Assembly (NCBI GenBank): GCA_020850755.1
Contig: JADZEB010000011.1
Span: forward strand, 62,001 to 126,000
Length of the DNA: 64,000 nucleotides
From: Alphaproteobacteria bacterium
GTDB taxonomy: Bacteria > Pseudomonadota > Alphaproteobacteria > Acetobacterales > Acetobacteraceae
Direction of reading: 5' to 3'
The notes beneath the pieces were generated by a model. The model was not told where the DNA came from. It ran no database searches and saw only the letters and a program-made list of their open reading frames with translations. A program made the translations under genes and the position numbers. The stretch's first letter is position 1. Each line of letters opens with the position of its first letter. This document shows positions 27,223 to 35,647 of the stretch, piece by piece.

Positions 27223-28407
27223 ATGAACGCGGCACATTCCGGCCCGGCCCTGCCGAGGGAGATCGGCTGGGCCGTCATCGGCGGGGGCATCGTCGGCATG
27301 GTGCTGGCCCTGCGGCTGGCGCAGGACGGCGCCGATGTCGCGGTGCTGGACGATGGCGCGCATGCCGGCACCACCGCCAATGCCGGCAGCCTGCATGTGC
27401 AGATGCAGAGCCGCTTCATGCGCATGTATCCCGAGCTCGTGCCGAACCTTGAACGCTCGCTGCCGCTCTATCCGGCGGCGGTGCGCGAGTGGCAGGCGCT
27501 GGCCGCCGAACTGGCGACACCGATCGAGCTCAAGGTCTCGGGCGGGCTGATGGTGGCCGAGGATGCGGCGCAGTTCGCCTTCCTGGCCGAGAAATGCGCG
27601 CGCGAACGGCGGCTCGGGCTCGACTCGCACATGCTGGAGCGGGCCGAGCTTCTGCGCCTCGCGCCCTATCTCGGCGAGGCGGCCTATGGCGCCGAGCTCT
27701 GCGCCCACGAGGGCAAGCTCAATCCGCTGCTCGCCAACCGCACGATCTGGCGCGCCTGCCGCGCGGCGGGCGTGGTGCACCTGCCGCAGACGCGCGTCGC
27801 CCGCATTGCGCGCCAAGTGCCGGGCGCGGGCTTCGTCGTGGAAACCGCGCGCGGGCGCCTGCGCGCGGGCCGCGTCGCGCTGGCCGCGGGTGCAGGCACG
27901 GGCGCGCTTGCGGCCATGCTCGGGGTGCATGTGCCGACCGAGGCCGAGCCCCTGCACATGAACATCACCGAGGCGACCGAGCCCACCATCCACCATCTGG
28001 TGCAGCATGCCGAGCGGCCGATTACGCTCAAGCAGCTCGGGCTCGGGCAGGTGGTGATCGGCGGCGGCTGGCCGGCGCGGTTCGAGGGGCCCGAGCGCCG
28101 CCCCGCCACCATCCAGGCGAGCATGATCGGCAATCTGCGGCTCGCCGGCCACATGGTGCCGCAGCTTGCGGGCTTGCGCATCCTGCGGAGCTGGGCCGGG
28201 GTGAACACCACAACGGATGGGCAATGCACGATCGGATGGGCGCCGGGCCAGCCCGGCCTGTTCGTCGCGGTGCCGGGAGATGCCGGCTACACCCTCGGGC
28301 CGCTGGTGGCGAGGCTGGCGGCGGCGGAGATCGCCGGGCGCGATCCGGGCTTCGACCTCGCGCCCTTCGGCCCGGCGCGCTTTGCCGCGCCTGTCCCCCC
28401 GGCCTAG
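27223..28407 (+). CDS. FAD-dependent D-amino-acid-oxidase-fold oxidoreductase (HcnC/opine-oxidase-B-like), copy 2
   Basis: 394 aa from the ATG at 27223, 26 bases after gcvPB. FAD motif VIGGGIVGMVLAL starts near residue 18, then TANAGSLHVQMQ at about 51-62, the same motif as copy 1. The middle (HMNITEATEPTIHHLVQHAERPITLKQ, read as separate blocks) parallels copy 1's NVTERAAPFMDHLVYYASGRLSLKQ region. It is a diverged paralogue rather than a recent duplicate. It probably oxidises a related amine or imino acid in the same pathway. Its stop overlaps that of the convergent IclR gene. Confidence 0.87.
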   Translation: MNAAHSGPALPREIGWAVIGGGIVGMVLALRLAQDGADVAVLDDGAHAGTTANAGSLHVQMQSRFMRMYPELVPNLERSLPLYPAAVREWQALAAELATPIELKVSGGLMVAEDAAQFAFLAEKCARERRLGLDSHMLERAELLRLAPYLGEAAYGAELCAHEGKLNPLLANRTIWRACRAAGVVHLPQTRVARIARQVPGAGFVVETARGRLRAGRVALAAGAGTGALAAMLGVHVPTEAEPLHMNITEATEPTIHHLVQHAERPITLKQLGLGQVVIGGGWPARFEGPERRPATIQASMIGNLRLAGHMVPQLAGLRILRSWAGVNTTTDGQCTIGWAPGQPGLFVAVPGDAGYTLGPLVARLAAAEIAGRDPGFDLAPFGPARFAAPVPPA

Positions 28408-29303
28408 TCGGCGAGGTTGCGCCCCATCCGTTCGGCCGCGTCCAGGAGCGCGGGCAGGAAGCGGCGCTGGAGATCGGTCAGCGACACGCGCGCACTCGGC
28501 CCGCAGGCGTTCAGCGCCGCGATGACCTCGCCCGAGAGCGAGCGGATCGGCACCGAGATCGAGCGCAGGCCGAGCTCCAGCTCCTCGTCCGCAATGGCGA
28601 AGCCACGCCGCCGTGTCTCCGCGACCAATTGGCGGAGCTGCGTGCGCGAGGTGATCGTCTTGGGCGTGAGCTGCGCCGGCCGCGCGGCGATCAGCAGTTG
28701 CTCGGCCGCCTTGTCCGACAGGCCGGAAAGGAGAACCCGTCCGGTGGAGGTGGCATGAACAGGCAGCCGGCTGCCCACGCGCAACGCGATGTTGACCACC
28801 CGATGCGGCGAGGGCAGATGCGCGACATAAAGCACCTCCGTGCCATCGAGCACGGCGCCATAGATGCTTTCGCCCAGCGTCTCGGCCAGTTCGGCCATGA
28901 TCGGCCGCCCGGCTTCCCAGAGCCCGGTCGCGGAAACCACGGAATGGGAGAGTTCCAGGAGCCGCGGCGTCGGCTCGAACCACTTGCCGTCGGACTGCAT
29001 ATAGCCCGCATGGACGAAAGTGAGCAGAAAACGCCGCGCCGTGGCGCGGCTGACACCGGCCTGCTCGGCCACTTCCGAAAGCGTCATGCGCGGCTTCGTG
29101 CGCCCGAAGACGCGCAGTATGTCGAACGCCTTCAGCGCCGAGTGAACAATGTCACGATCATGCCCGGCCTCGGCCGTGCGTGGCGGACGCTGCACCTCGG
29201 CACGGGCCGGTGCGACACGCCCGATGCGGGCGGGTGGCGCCTTCGATCGAAGGGCGCGGCTGGCGCGGCGCGGTCGGCGTGACGTGTCGGGGTCGAGGCT
29301 CAT
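28404..29303 (-). CDS. IclR-family transcriptional regulator
   Basis: 299 aa when started at the ATG at 29303; the first ~60 residues are a basic, Arg/Pro/Ala-rich extension, so the true start could be later. The winged helix-turn-helix (DIVHSALKAFDILRVFG, then LSEVAEQAGVSRATARRFLLTF) is followed by the IclR effector domain (ELAETLGESIYGAVLDGTEV; RSLSGEVIAALNACG). It converges with the flavoprotein gene, overlapping its stop by 4 bases, and diverges from a sugar-type ABC importer. It is the likely regulator of the palindromes at 19803 and 22950. Confidence 0.92.
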   Translation of the reverse strand: MSLDPDTSRRPRRASRALRSKAPPARIGRVAPARAEVQRPPRTAEAGHDRDIVHSALKAFDILRVFGRTKPRMTLSEVAEQAGVSRATARRFLLTFVHAGYMQSDGKWFEPTPRLLELSHSVVSATGLWEAGRPIMAELAETLGESIYGAVLDGTEVLYVAHLPSPHRVVNIALRVGSRLPVHATSTGRVLLSGLSDKAAEQLLIAARPAQLTPKTITSRTQLRQLVAETRRRGFAIADEELELGLRSISVPIRSLSGEVIAALNACGPSARVSLTDLQRRFLPALLDAAERMGRNLAD

Positions 29304-29612
29304 GGGGTCCAGCAGGATCTTTGGTGGCACGAAGCGCCGGGCGCGCAGCTTGGCACCACAAGGCCGGCTTCGCAACCGACCGCGATGGCCACGGCCGGCC
29401 TCCGCCCGGCACCGCGAGCAGTCGGCACCTCGGATCGGCACGCAGCCATCTTGCGGGAGCCGGTCCGCAGTGTTCATAATGCGCAAAATGTTCGCCAAGC
29501 GGGCAATACCCGGGACGCGGATCCAGCAACAGCCCGGCATCCCGGTGCCGGGCACCACCGACAACAAGCAGCGGGCGCGAATGCCATGCCCGCCACAAAG
29601 GGAGGCTTCCCC
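29304..29612. other. 309-base divergent intergenic region (IclR / ABC importer)
   Basis: No convincing gene is seen. The left two thirds could encode extra N-terminal residues of the IclR protein if it starts further upstream. The right part holds an AT-richer patch at 29471-29490 with a degenerate half-palindrome and a CATAAT that could serve as a -10 element. The binding-protein ribosome site (AAAGGGAGG) is at its right end. Confidence 0.5.
29471..29487. promoter_or_regulatory. degenerate IclR-type site upstream of the ABC importer
   Basis: TGTTCATAATGCGCAAA has the same 17-base frame as the perfect operator at 22950 and matches it at 11 positions, including TGTTC in the left arm and GCG at the start of the right arm. 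It lies between the IclR gene and the importer it diverges from, so it could serve for autoregulation. The match is weak and may be chance. Confidence 0.3.
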
Positions 29613-30956
29613 ATGGTTGACCACAAGGACCGCTCCACCAGCCTGTCGCGCCGCGCGGTGCTTGCCGGCATCGGCGGAGCGGGGCTTGCCGCCGCCGCGC
29701 CCGCCATCCGCCCGGCTTCCGCGCAGGGGCAGGTCACGCTGCGCTGGTGGTCGCCGCAGAACGCGCCGGCGCAACGCGCCGCCTACAACTTCCAGATCGA
29801 GAGCTTCCAGCAGGCGAATCCCGGCGTGCGCGTGCTGTACGAGCCGACCTCGGACGAAGGCTATCCGGCCCAGCTTGCCGCCGCCTTCTCCTCGGGCCAG
29901 GTGCCGAACCTGGTCACGCACCTGCCTTCCTTCGCCGTTTCGAACTACTGGCAGCGCGGCCTGCTCGAAGCGTTCAACGACGTGATCCAGGCGGTGGGGC
30001 CGCAGAACTACTACGAGGGCGCCAACCGCATCTACGAGATCACCCAGGGCCAGTATGCCGGCACCGGCATCGGCAATTCGGCCGCAAACATGATGTGGCT
30101 GCGCAAGGATCTGATGCAGCAGGCGGGCGTCGCGCGCGCGCCCGAGACCTGGGACGAGCTGCGCGATGCCGCCCGCAGGATGCAGCGCGGCGGCATCTTC
30201 GGCGCGCCGCTGCCCTATGCCCGCAACTCGATGACCAGCCTGATCTTCATCTGCTTCGTCCACGGCGCGGGCGGGCGTATCTTCACCCCCGACCTGCAGG
30301 TCGACATCAACAACGATGCCTTCCGCAACGCGCTGGAGTTCTACCGCTCGATGCGCGAGCTCTGCCCGCCGGGCGCCACGAACTACAGCTGGGGCGAGAG
30401 CCTGACCGCCTTCGTTTCCGGCGCGACCGCCACCGGAATCTATACCGGCCGCGTGCTGGCCAATGTGGCGGCGCAGAACCCGCGGATTGCCGATCACGTC
30501 ACCTGTGCGCCCTATCCCACCGTCTCGAAGAGCGTCGCCCCCTGGACCTTCAACGACTTCCCGAGCGTGATGATTCCCAAGGGCGCGGCGAACCTGGAGA
30601 TGACCAAGCGGCTGGCCGCGCACCTGTTCCGCGCCGACGGCTATATCCGCCAGCTCCATGCCGCGCCCGGCCATGTGCTGCCGGTGCTGCGCACCATCTC
30701 GACCAACCCGGCCTATCTCGAGAACGACCTGATCAAGAAATACTCGGCCGAGGTGGACCTGATGGCGCGTTCGGCCGCCGCCGGCCACAATCTCGGCTGG
30801 GAGACGCCGCGACACCGGCCGAACACCAAGGCCGGGCAGATCATCGCCTCGCACGCCTTCGCCGAGTGCGTGCAGCGCGTCGTCATCAATGGCGACAATG
30901 TCGCCACCGTGATCTCCGACACGCAGCGCCGGCTCGAGGAGATCATGCGCTCCTGA
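29613..30956 (+). CDS. extracellular solute-binding protein of a carbohydrate-type ABC importer (family 1)
   Basis: 447 aa. The start at 29613 follows AAAGGGAGG. The N-terminus has a twin-arginine-like export signal (SLSRRAVLAGIGGAGLAAAAPA), so it may be exported folded by the Tat system. The mature protein begins VTLRWWSPQNAPAQ and contains FQQANPGVRVLYEP, typical of UgpB/MalE-like binders. It is the first gene of an importer-enzyme operon reaching 37.26 kb. Confidence 0.92.
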   Translation: MVDHKDRSTSLSRRAVLAGIGGAGLAAAAPAIRPASAQGQVTLRWWSPQNAPAQRAAYNFQIESFQQANPGVRVLYEPTSDEGYPAQLAAAFSSGQVPNLVTHLPSFAVSNYWQRGLLEAFNDVIQAVGPQNYYEGANRIYEITQGQYAGTGIGNSAANMMWLRKDLMQQAGVARAPETWDELRDAARRMQRGGIFGAPLPYARNSMTSLIFICFVHGAGGRIFTPDLQVDINNDAFRNALEFYRSMRELCPPGATNYSWGESLTAFVSGATATGIYTGRVLANVAAQNPRIADHVTCAPYPTVSKSVAPWTFNDFPSVMIPKGAANLEMTKRLAAHLFRADGYIRQLHAAPGHVLPVLRTISTNPAYLENDLIKKYSAEVDLMARSAAAGHNLGWETPRHRPNTKAGQIIASHAFAECVQRVVINGDNVATVISDTQRRLEEIMRS

Positions 30957-31049
30957 CGGGGTGGCGGCTGATGGTCCCGCATGGCTACCCCGGCGCGGCG
31001 GCCCCGCGCCGGGCACACCCGGCTGTCCGGGGCTGAGGGTGCGCGCGCG

Positions 31050-31943
31050 ATGAGCAGGCTCGATCGCCGCTATGCGTGGCTGGGCGTGCTGCTGATCGCG
31101 CCCACGGTGCTGATCTTCTGCATGGTGATCGTCTATCCGCTGGTCTCGGCGATCTACCTGTCGCTGTTCTCGATCTTCACGCCGACGCTTACCGGGCACT
31201 GGGTCGGGTTCGCGAACTATGCCGATCTCGTCGGCTCGCACGAGTTCTGGCGGTCGCTGTTCAACACCGCGCTGTGGACGGTGCTGACGCTGGTTCTCCA
31301 GATCGCGCTTGGCATCGCCATGGCGCTGATGCTGCACCAGAACATGGTGTTCCGCTCGCTCGCGCGCAGCCTGATCCTGTTCCCCTACTTCGTCTCCACA
31401 GTCGTGGCCGTGCTGGTTTGGCGCTGGCTGTTCAACGACCTCTACGGCATCCTCAACCACCTCATGCTTTGGGCCGGGATGTTCAGCGCGCCGATCGACT
31501 GGCTGGGGACGATGCCGAACGCTCTCGCCTCGATCGTGCTGGTGGGGGCGTGGAAATACTTCCCCTTCGTCGTGATCGCGGTGCTGGCGCGCCTGCAATC
31601 GATCCCGGAACAGCTCTACGAGGCGGCCACCATCGACGGCGCCGGCGCCTGGTCGCGCTTCACCGACGTGACGCTGCCGCAACTGCGCGAGGTGCTGCTG
31701 GTCGTGGTGCTGCTGCGCGCGATCTGGGACTTCAAGGAGTTCGACCTGATCTACCTGCTCACCGGCGGCGGGCCGGTGATCGCGACCCAGACCCTGCCGC
31801 GGATGGTCTACAAGGCTGCGTTCGGGCTGAACCAGATGGGCCGCGCGGCGGCGGTGGCCGTGTCGATGATGCTGGTCATGCTCGCCTTCATGGTGGTCTA
31901 TCTGCGCATCGCCAGCCGCCGCGAGCGCGAGGGGCGCGCCTGA
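31050..31943 (+). CDS. carbohydrate-type ABC importer permease (MalF/UgpA-like)
   Basis: 297 aa; the start at 31050 places the first helix (LGVLLIAPTVLIFCMVIVYPLVSAIYLSL region) at the N-terminus. Six hydrophobic segments follow. The EAA loop is LYEAATIDGAGAWSRFTDVTLPQL, the classic EAAxxDGA pattern for the carbohydrate class. It is followed immediately by the second permease (TGATG junction at 31941). Confidence 0.93.
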   Translation: MSRLDRRYAWLGVLLIAPTVLIFCMVIVYPLVSAIYLSLFSIFTPTLTGHWVGFANYADLVGSHEFWRSLFNTALWTVLTLVLQIALGIAMALMLHQNMVFRSLARSLILFPYFVSTVVAVLVWRWLFNDLYGILNHLMLWAGMFSAPIDWLGTMPNALASIVLVGAWKYFPFVVIAVLARLQSIPEQLYEAATIDGAGAWSRFTDVTLPQLREVLLVVVLLRAIWDFKEFDLIYLLTGGGPVIATQTLPRMVYKAAFGLNQMGRAAAVAVSMMLVMLAFMVVYLRIASRREREGRA

Positions 31944-32773
31944 TGCCCCGCCTCCTGCGCCGCATCCTGTTCAACCTGTTCGCCTGGGGCGTGGTGCTGC
32001 TGGTCGCCTTCCCCTTGTTCTGGATGATCATCACCTCGGTCAAGCCGCAATCGGAGCTGTTCCGCATCCCGCCGACGGTCTGGCCCGAGACCGTAACCTT
32101 CGAGCATTACTGGCGCCTGATCGACGAGACGCCGTTCCTGGTCTACATGCGCAACTCGCTGGTCCTGTCGTTCAGCACGACATTCCTTGTCGTGGTGGTG
32201 GCAACGCTCGGCGCGCACAGCCTTGTGCGGTTCCGCTATCCGGGGCGCGAGCGCATCGCGCAGCTCGTGCTGTTCACCTACCTGCTGCCCTCGGTCGTGC
32301 TGATCCTGCCGCTCTACCTGCTGATGGTGTGGATCGGCGTGGCCAACACCATCTTCAGCCTGGTGATCGCCTACACCACCTTCGCGCTGCCCTATGCGCT
32401 GTGGCTGCTGCGCTCCTTCATGCAGGGCATCCCGGATGATCTCGAGTCGGCGGCGCTGGTCGATGGCGCCACGCGCATGGAGGCGTTCGTGGACGTGATC
32501 CTGCCGCAGGCGCTGCCCGGCATCATCTCGACCACGATCTTCACCTTCATCCTGTCGTGGAACGAGTATCTCTACGCGCTGGTGCTGGTGAACACCGATC
32601 TCGCCCGTCCGCTTACCACCGGCGTGATGACGATGCTGCTCGGCGCCTTCAACATCGAGTGGTCGCTCCTGATGGCGGCGGCGGTGATGATGTGCGTGCC
32701 GCTGATCATCCTGTTCGCCTTCCTGCAAAGCTACCTCACGCGCGGCTTCGGTGCCGGCGGCGTGAAGGGCTGA
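31943..32773 (+). CDS. carbohydrate-type ABC importer permease (MalG/UgpE-like)
   Basis: 276 aa. N-terminal helix, then SVKPQSELFRIPP, a segment seen in MalG-type permeases. The EAA loop is LESAALVDGATRMEAFVDVILPQALPG. The start overlaps the previous stop by one base and the stop overlaps the next start, so three subunits are translationally coupled. Confidence 0.93.
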   Translation: MPRLLRRILFNLFAWGVVLLVAFPLFWMIITSVKPQSELFRIPPTVWPETVTFEHYWRLIDETPFLVYMRNSLVLSFSTTFLVVVVATLGAHSLVRFRYPGRERIAQLVLFTYLLPSVVLILPLYLLMVWIGVANTIFSLVIAYTTFALPYALWLLRSFMQGIPDDLESAALVDGATRMEAFVDVILPQALPGIISTTIFTFILSWNEYLYALVLVNTDLARPLTTGVMTMLLGAFNIEWSLLMAAAVMMCVPLIILFAFLQSYLTRGFGAGGVKG

Positions 32774-33891
32774 TGGCGAAGGAGGGCGGCGCGATGGGCG
32801 GGATCGTCTTCAGCAGGGTGCGCAAGGCCTTCGGCAGCTTCGTCGCGGTGAAGGACCTCGACCTCGAGATCGGCGCCGGCGAGTTCGTGAGCCTGCTCGG
32901 CCCTTCGGGTTGCGGCAAGACCACGACCTTGCGCATGCTGGCCGGCCTTGAATTCCCCACCGCCGGCACGATCGCGATCGGCGGGCGCGTCGTCAACGAT
33001 GTTGCCCCCGGCAAGCGCAACGTCGCGATGGTGTTCCAGTCCTACGCGCTCTATCCGCACATGACTGTGGGCGAGAACATCGCCTATCCGCTGCGCAAGC
33101 AGGGCGTGGCGCGCGCCGAGCGCGAGGCGCGCGTGCGCGCGGTGGCCGAGACGCTGCAGCTCGGGGCCCTGCTCGACCGCCGCCCGAAGCAGCTGTCGGG
33201 CGGGCAGCAGCAGCGCGTCGCTCTCGGCCGGGCGCTGGTGCGCGAGCCCGCGGCCTTCCTGCTCGATGAGCCCCTGTCGAACCTCGATGCCAAGCTGCGC
33301 GCGCATATGCGCGCCGAGCTCATCGAGCTGCACCGGCGCGTTGGCAAGACCTTCGTCTATGTCACGCACGACCAGCTCGAGGCGATGACCATGTCCGACC
33401 GCATCGCCGTGATGCATGAAGGCGTGCTGCAGCAATTCGCGCCGCCGCGGGTGATCTATGACCAGCCGGCCAACCTCACCGTCGCGGGCTTCATCGGCTC
33501 GCCGGCGATGAACGTGATGGACGCCGAGTTGGTGGCGGCAGCCGGTGGTGCGGTGGCGGCGAACGGCCTCCTGCGCGCGCCTCTTGCCGCCCCTGGCGGC
33601 GGTGCGGGCGGAGCGCGCACGATCAGGCTCGGCGTGCGGCCGGAGGATGTGCTGCTCGGCGCCGGGCCGCTGTCGGGGCGCATCCGCGTGGTCGAGCCGA
33701 CGGGCCACGAGACCATCGTCGCCTTCGAGGCGGCTGGTGCATCCTTCGTCGCGCGTGCCGCGGCCGACTTCTCCGGCGCGCCCGGCGAAACGGTCCCGTT
33801 CGATCTCCGGTCCGCGCGGCTGCATGTGTTCGATGGCGCAACCGGGGGTCGGCTCGAACTGTCGGGCGCTGGCCCGATATCTGCAGCGTGA
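32773..33891 (+). CDS. carbohydrate-type ABC importer ATPase (UgpC/MalK-like)
   Basis: 372 aa from the coupled ATG at 32773. A second ATG at 32794 (MGGIVFSRVRKAFGSF) has AAGGAGGG seven bases upstream and may be the real start. Walker A is GPSGCGKTTTLRMLAG, the signature LSGGQQQRVALGRAL, Walker B FLLDEPLSNLDAKLRAHMR, and the H-loop THDQLEAMT. The C-terminal TOBE/regulatory domain (IRLGVRPEDVLLG) marks the MalK group. Confidence 0.94.
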   Translation: MAKEGGAMGGIVFSRVRKAFGSFVAVKDLDLEIGAGEFVSLLGPSGCGKTTTLRMLAGLEFPTAGTIAIGGRVVNDVAPGKRNVAMVFQSYALYPHMTVGENIAYPLRKQGVARAEREARVRAVAETLQLGALLDRRPKQLSGGQQQRVALGRALVREPAAFLLDEPLSNLDAKLRAHMRAELIELHRRVGKTFVYVTHDQLEAMTMSDRIAVMHEGVLQQFAPPRVIYDQPANLTVAGFIGSPAMNVMDAELVAAAGGAVAANGLLRAPLAAPGGGAGGARTIRLGVRPEDVLLGAGPLSGRIRVVEPTGHETIVAFEAAGASFVARAAADFSGAPGETVPFDLRSARLHVFDGATGGRLELSGAGPISAA

Positions 33892-33916
33892 TCGGGATTG
33901 GTGGGGAAGCGGAATC

Positions 33917-34819
33917 ATGGACAGGAACAGCGTCGCTTGGTCGGGGCCGATGCCCGCGGTGACAACCCCGTTCGATGCATCGGGACGCATCGACGCGGCG
34001 GCCTTCACGGGGAATGTCGAGCGGCTGCTGGCGGCGGGAGCCACCGGTATCGTCGCGTGCGGCTGCACCGGCGAGTTCTGGAGCCTGTCGCCGGCCGAGC
34101 GCAGCGAGCTCTATCGCCTTGCGGTGCGCGCGGTGGCCGGGCGCGGAACGGTGATCCTCGGCACCGGGGCGATCTCGGCCGCCGACACGATCGCCCACTC
34201 GGCGGCGGCGAAAGAGGCGGGGGCAGATGGCCTGCTGATCCTGCCGCCCTATTTCGTCAAGCTGAGCGATGACGAGATCTTCGCCCACTATGTCGCCGTC
34301 GATCGCGCGGTATCGCTGCCGGTGATGCTCTACAACATCCCCGGCAATGCGGTGAACGCGATCTCGCCGGCACTGGCCGTGCGCCTCGCTGCGCTCGACA
34401 AGGTCGTGGCGATCAAGGAAAGCTCGGGCGACTTCAACAATTTCCACGCCACCATGATCGCCGTGCAGCACAGGCTGCGCGTCTTCTGCGGCCCGTCCTC
34501 GGTGTTCGGCGTGCCGGCGGTGGCCCTTGGCGCCGACGGCACGGTCGATTGCTTCCCGAATGTCTGGAACGGCTGCCTCGACCTCTACTATGCCGCGCGC
34601 GACGGCCGCACCGCCGAGGCGGCGAAGCTGCAGGACACCGGCCGGCGCCTGACCGAGCTGTTCACGACCGGCGGGCGGACCCTCTATCCCGCCACCAAGG
34701 CGGCGATGGACATGCTCGGCTGGCCGGGCGGCGGGGTGCCGCGCCCACCGCTGCAACCGCTCGGCGGCGCGGCGCTTGCGGGACTGCGCGAGGGCATGCA
34801 GGCCCTCGGCGTGTTGTAG
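33917..34819 (+). CDS. DapA-family aldolase/dehydratase
   Basis: 300 aa, 25 bases after the ATPase gene, with GGGGAAGCGG as ribosome site. GCTGEFW at about residues 43-49 replaces the usual GTTGE, LYNIPGNA carries the catalytic Tyr, and VAIKESSGDFNNF carries the Schiff-base lysine. In an operon with a sugar importer, two SDRs and a sugar epimerase, it most likely cleaves or dehydrates a 2-keto-deoxy sugar acid. It is only distantly like the other DapA-family protein at 20667. Confidence 0.9.
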   Translation: MDRNSVAWSGPMPAVTTPFDASGRIDAAAFTGNVERLLAAGATGIVACGCTGEFWSLSPAERSELYRLAVRAVAGRGTVILGTGAISAADTIAHSAAAKEAGADGLLILPPYFVKLSDDEIFAHYVAVDRAVSLPVMLYNIPGNAVNAISPALAVRLAALDKVVAIKESSGDFNNFHATMIAVQHRLRVFCGPSSVFGVPAVALGADGTVDCFPNVWNGCLDLYYAARDGRTAEAAKLQDTGRRLTELFTTGGRTLYPATKAAMDMLGWPGGGVPRPPLQPLGGAALAGLREGMQALGVL

Positions 34820-34854
34820 CGCGCAGGTTATCGCGCGCAGGGAGAATGGAGACC

Positions 34855-35637
34855 ATGGACCTCGGTATCAAGGGCAGGACGGCGATCGTATGCGCGGCCA
34901 GCCGCGGGCTCGGCCGCGCCTGCGCCGAATCGCTGGCCCGCGAGGGCGCCAACCTGACGCTGATAGCGCGCAACCCCGGCCCGCTGGAGGAGGCCGCGCG
35001 CGAGATCCGCGCCGCGCATGGCGTACAGGTGGCGGCGATTGCCGGAGATGTCACGGAGGCGGCAGGGCGTGATGCGCTGCTTGCCGCCTGCCCGGCACCC
35101 GACATCCTCGTGACCAATCCGGGCGTACGCCAGGTGCCGGGCGATTTCCGCAGCTTCGACCGCGCCGAGTGGCTGAAATGGTGGGACGTCCATTTCCACT
35201 CCTCGATCGACCTGATCACGCGCACCACGCCCGGCATGGCGGCGCGCAAGTTCGGTCGCGTCGTGAACGTGTCCGTGAGTTTCATCAAGTTCCCGCAGGT
35301 GGGCTTCGCCCATTCGCACGCGGCGCGGGTGGCGCTTTCCGGTGCGGTCGCAGCGATGGTGCGCGAGCTGGTCGGCCAGAACGTCACCATCAACACGGTC
35401 TGCCCTGGCCTGTTCGATACGGATGCCCTGCACACCAACCTGCACGGGCATGCCAGGCGCGGCAACACCACCTACGAGGCGATCCTGGCCGACCGGCTGC
35501 GCACCTGCCCGGCCGGGCGGCTGGCCGACCCCAAGGAGTGCGGCGATCTGGTTGCCTTCCTGTGCAGTGCGCAGGCGGGGTTCATGACCGGGCAGAACAT
35601 CGTCAATGATGGCGGTGTCTACCAGGGCCTGTTCTGA
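34855..35637 (+). CDS. atypical short-chain dehydrogenase/reductase lacking the Tyr-Lys pair
   Basis: 260 aa from the ATG at 34855; an ATG nine bases earlier is possible. The cofactor motif is imperfect (CAASRGLGRA in place of TGxxxGIG), and VTNPG replaces NNAG. The position that normally holds YxxxK reads SHAAR (within FAHSHAARVALSG), although Ser is present in NVSVSF. A recognised SDR branch has similarly altered sites (SNxxR). It may still bind NAD(P) but use different chemistry, or act as a partner protein. Confidence 0.87.
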   Translation: MDLGIKGRTAIVCAASRGLGRACAESLAREGANLTLIARNPGPLEEAAREIRAAHGVQVAAIAGDVTEAAGRDALLAACPAPDILVTNPGVRQVPGDFRSFDRAEWLKWWDVHFHSSIDLITRTTPGMAARKFGRVVNVSVSFIKFPQVGFAHSHAARVALSGAVAAMVRELVGQNVTINTVCPGLFDTDALHTNLHGHARRGNTTYEAILADRLRTCPAGRLADPKECGDLVAFLCSAQAGFMTGQNIVNDGGVYQGLF

Positions 35638-35647
35638 GGCGCGCGCG

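Noticed and set aside
28404-31682. Very long minus-strand open frame (over 1,000 codons) running from the IclR gene through the ABC importer genes
   Set aside because: Only its C-terminal ~300 codons encode a recognisable IclR protein. The rest is the antisense of well-defined importer genes and has the His/Asp/Arg-rich composition typical of shadow frames in GC-rich DNA.
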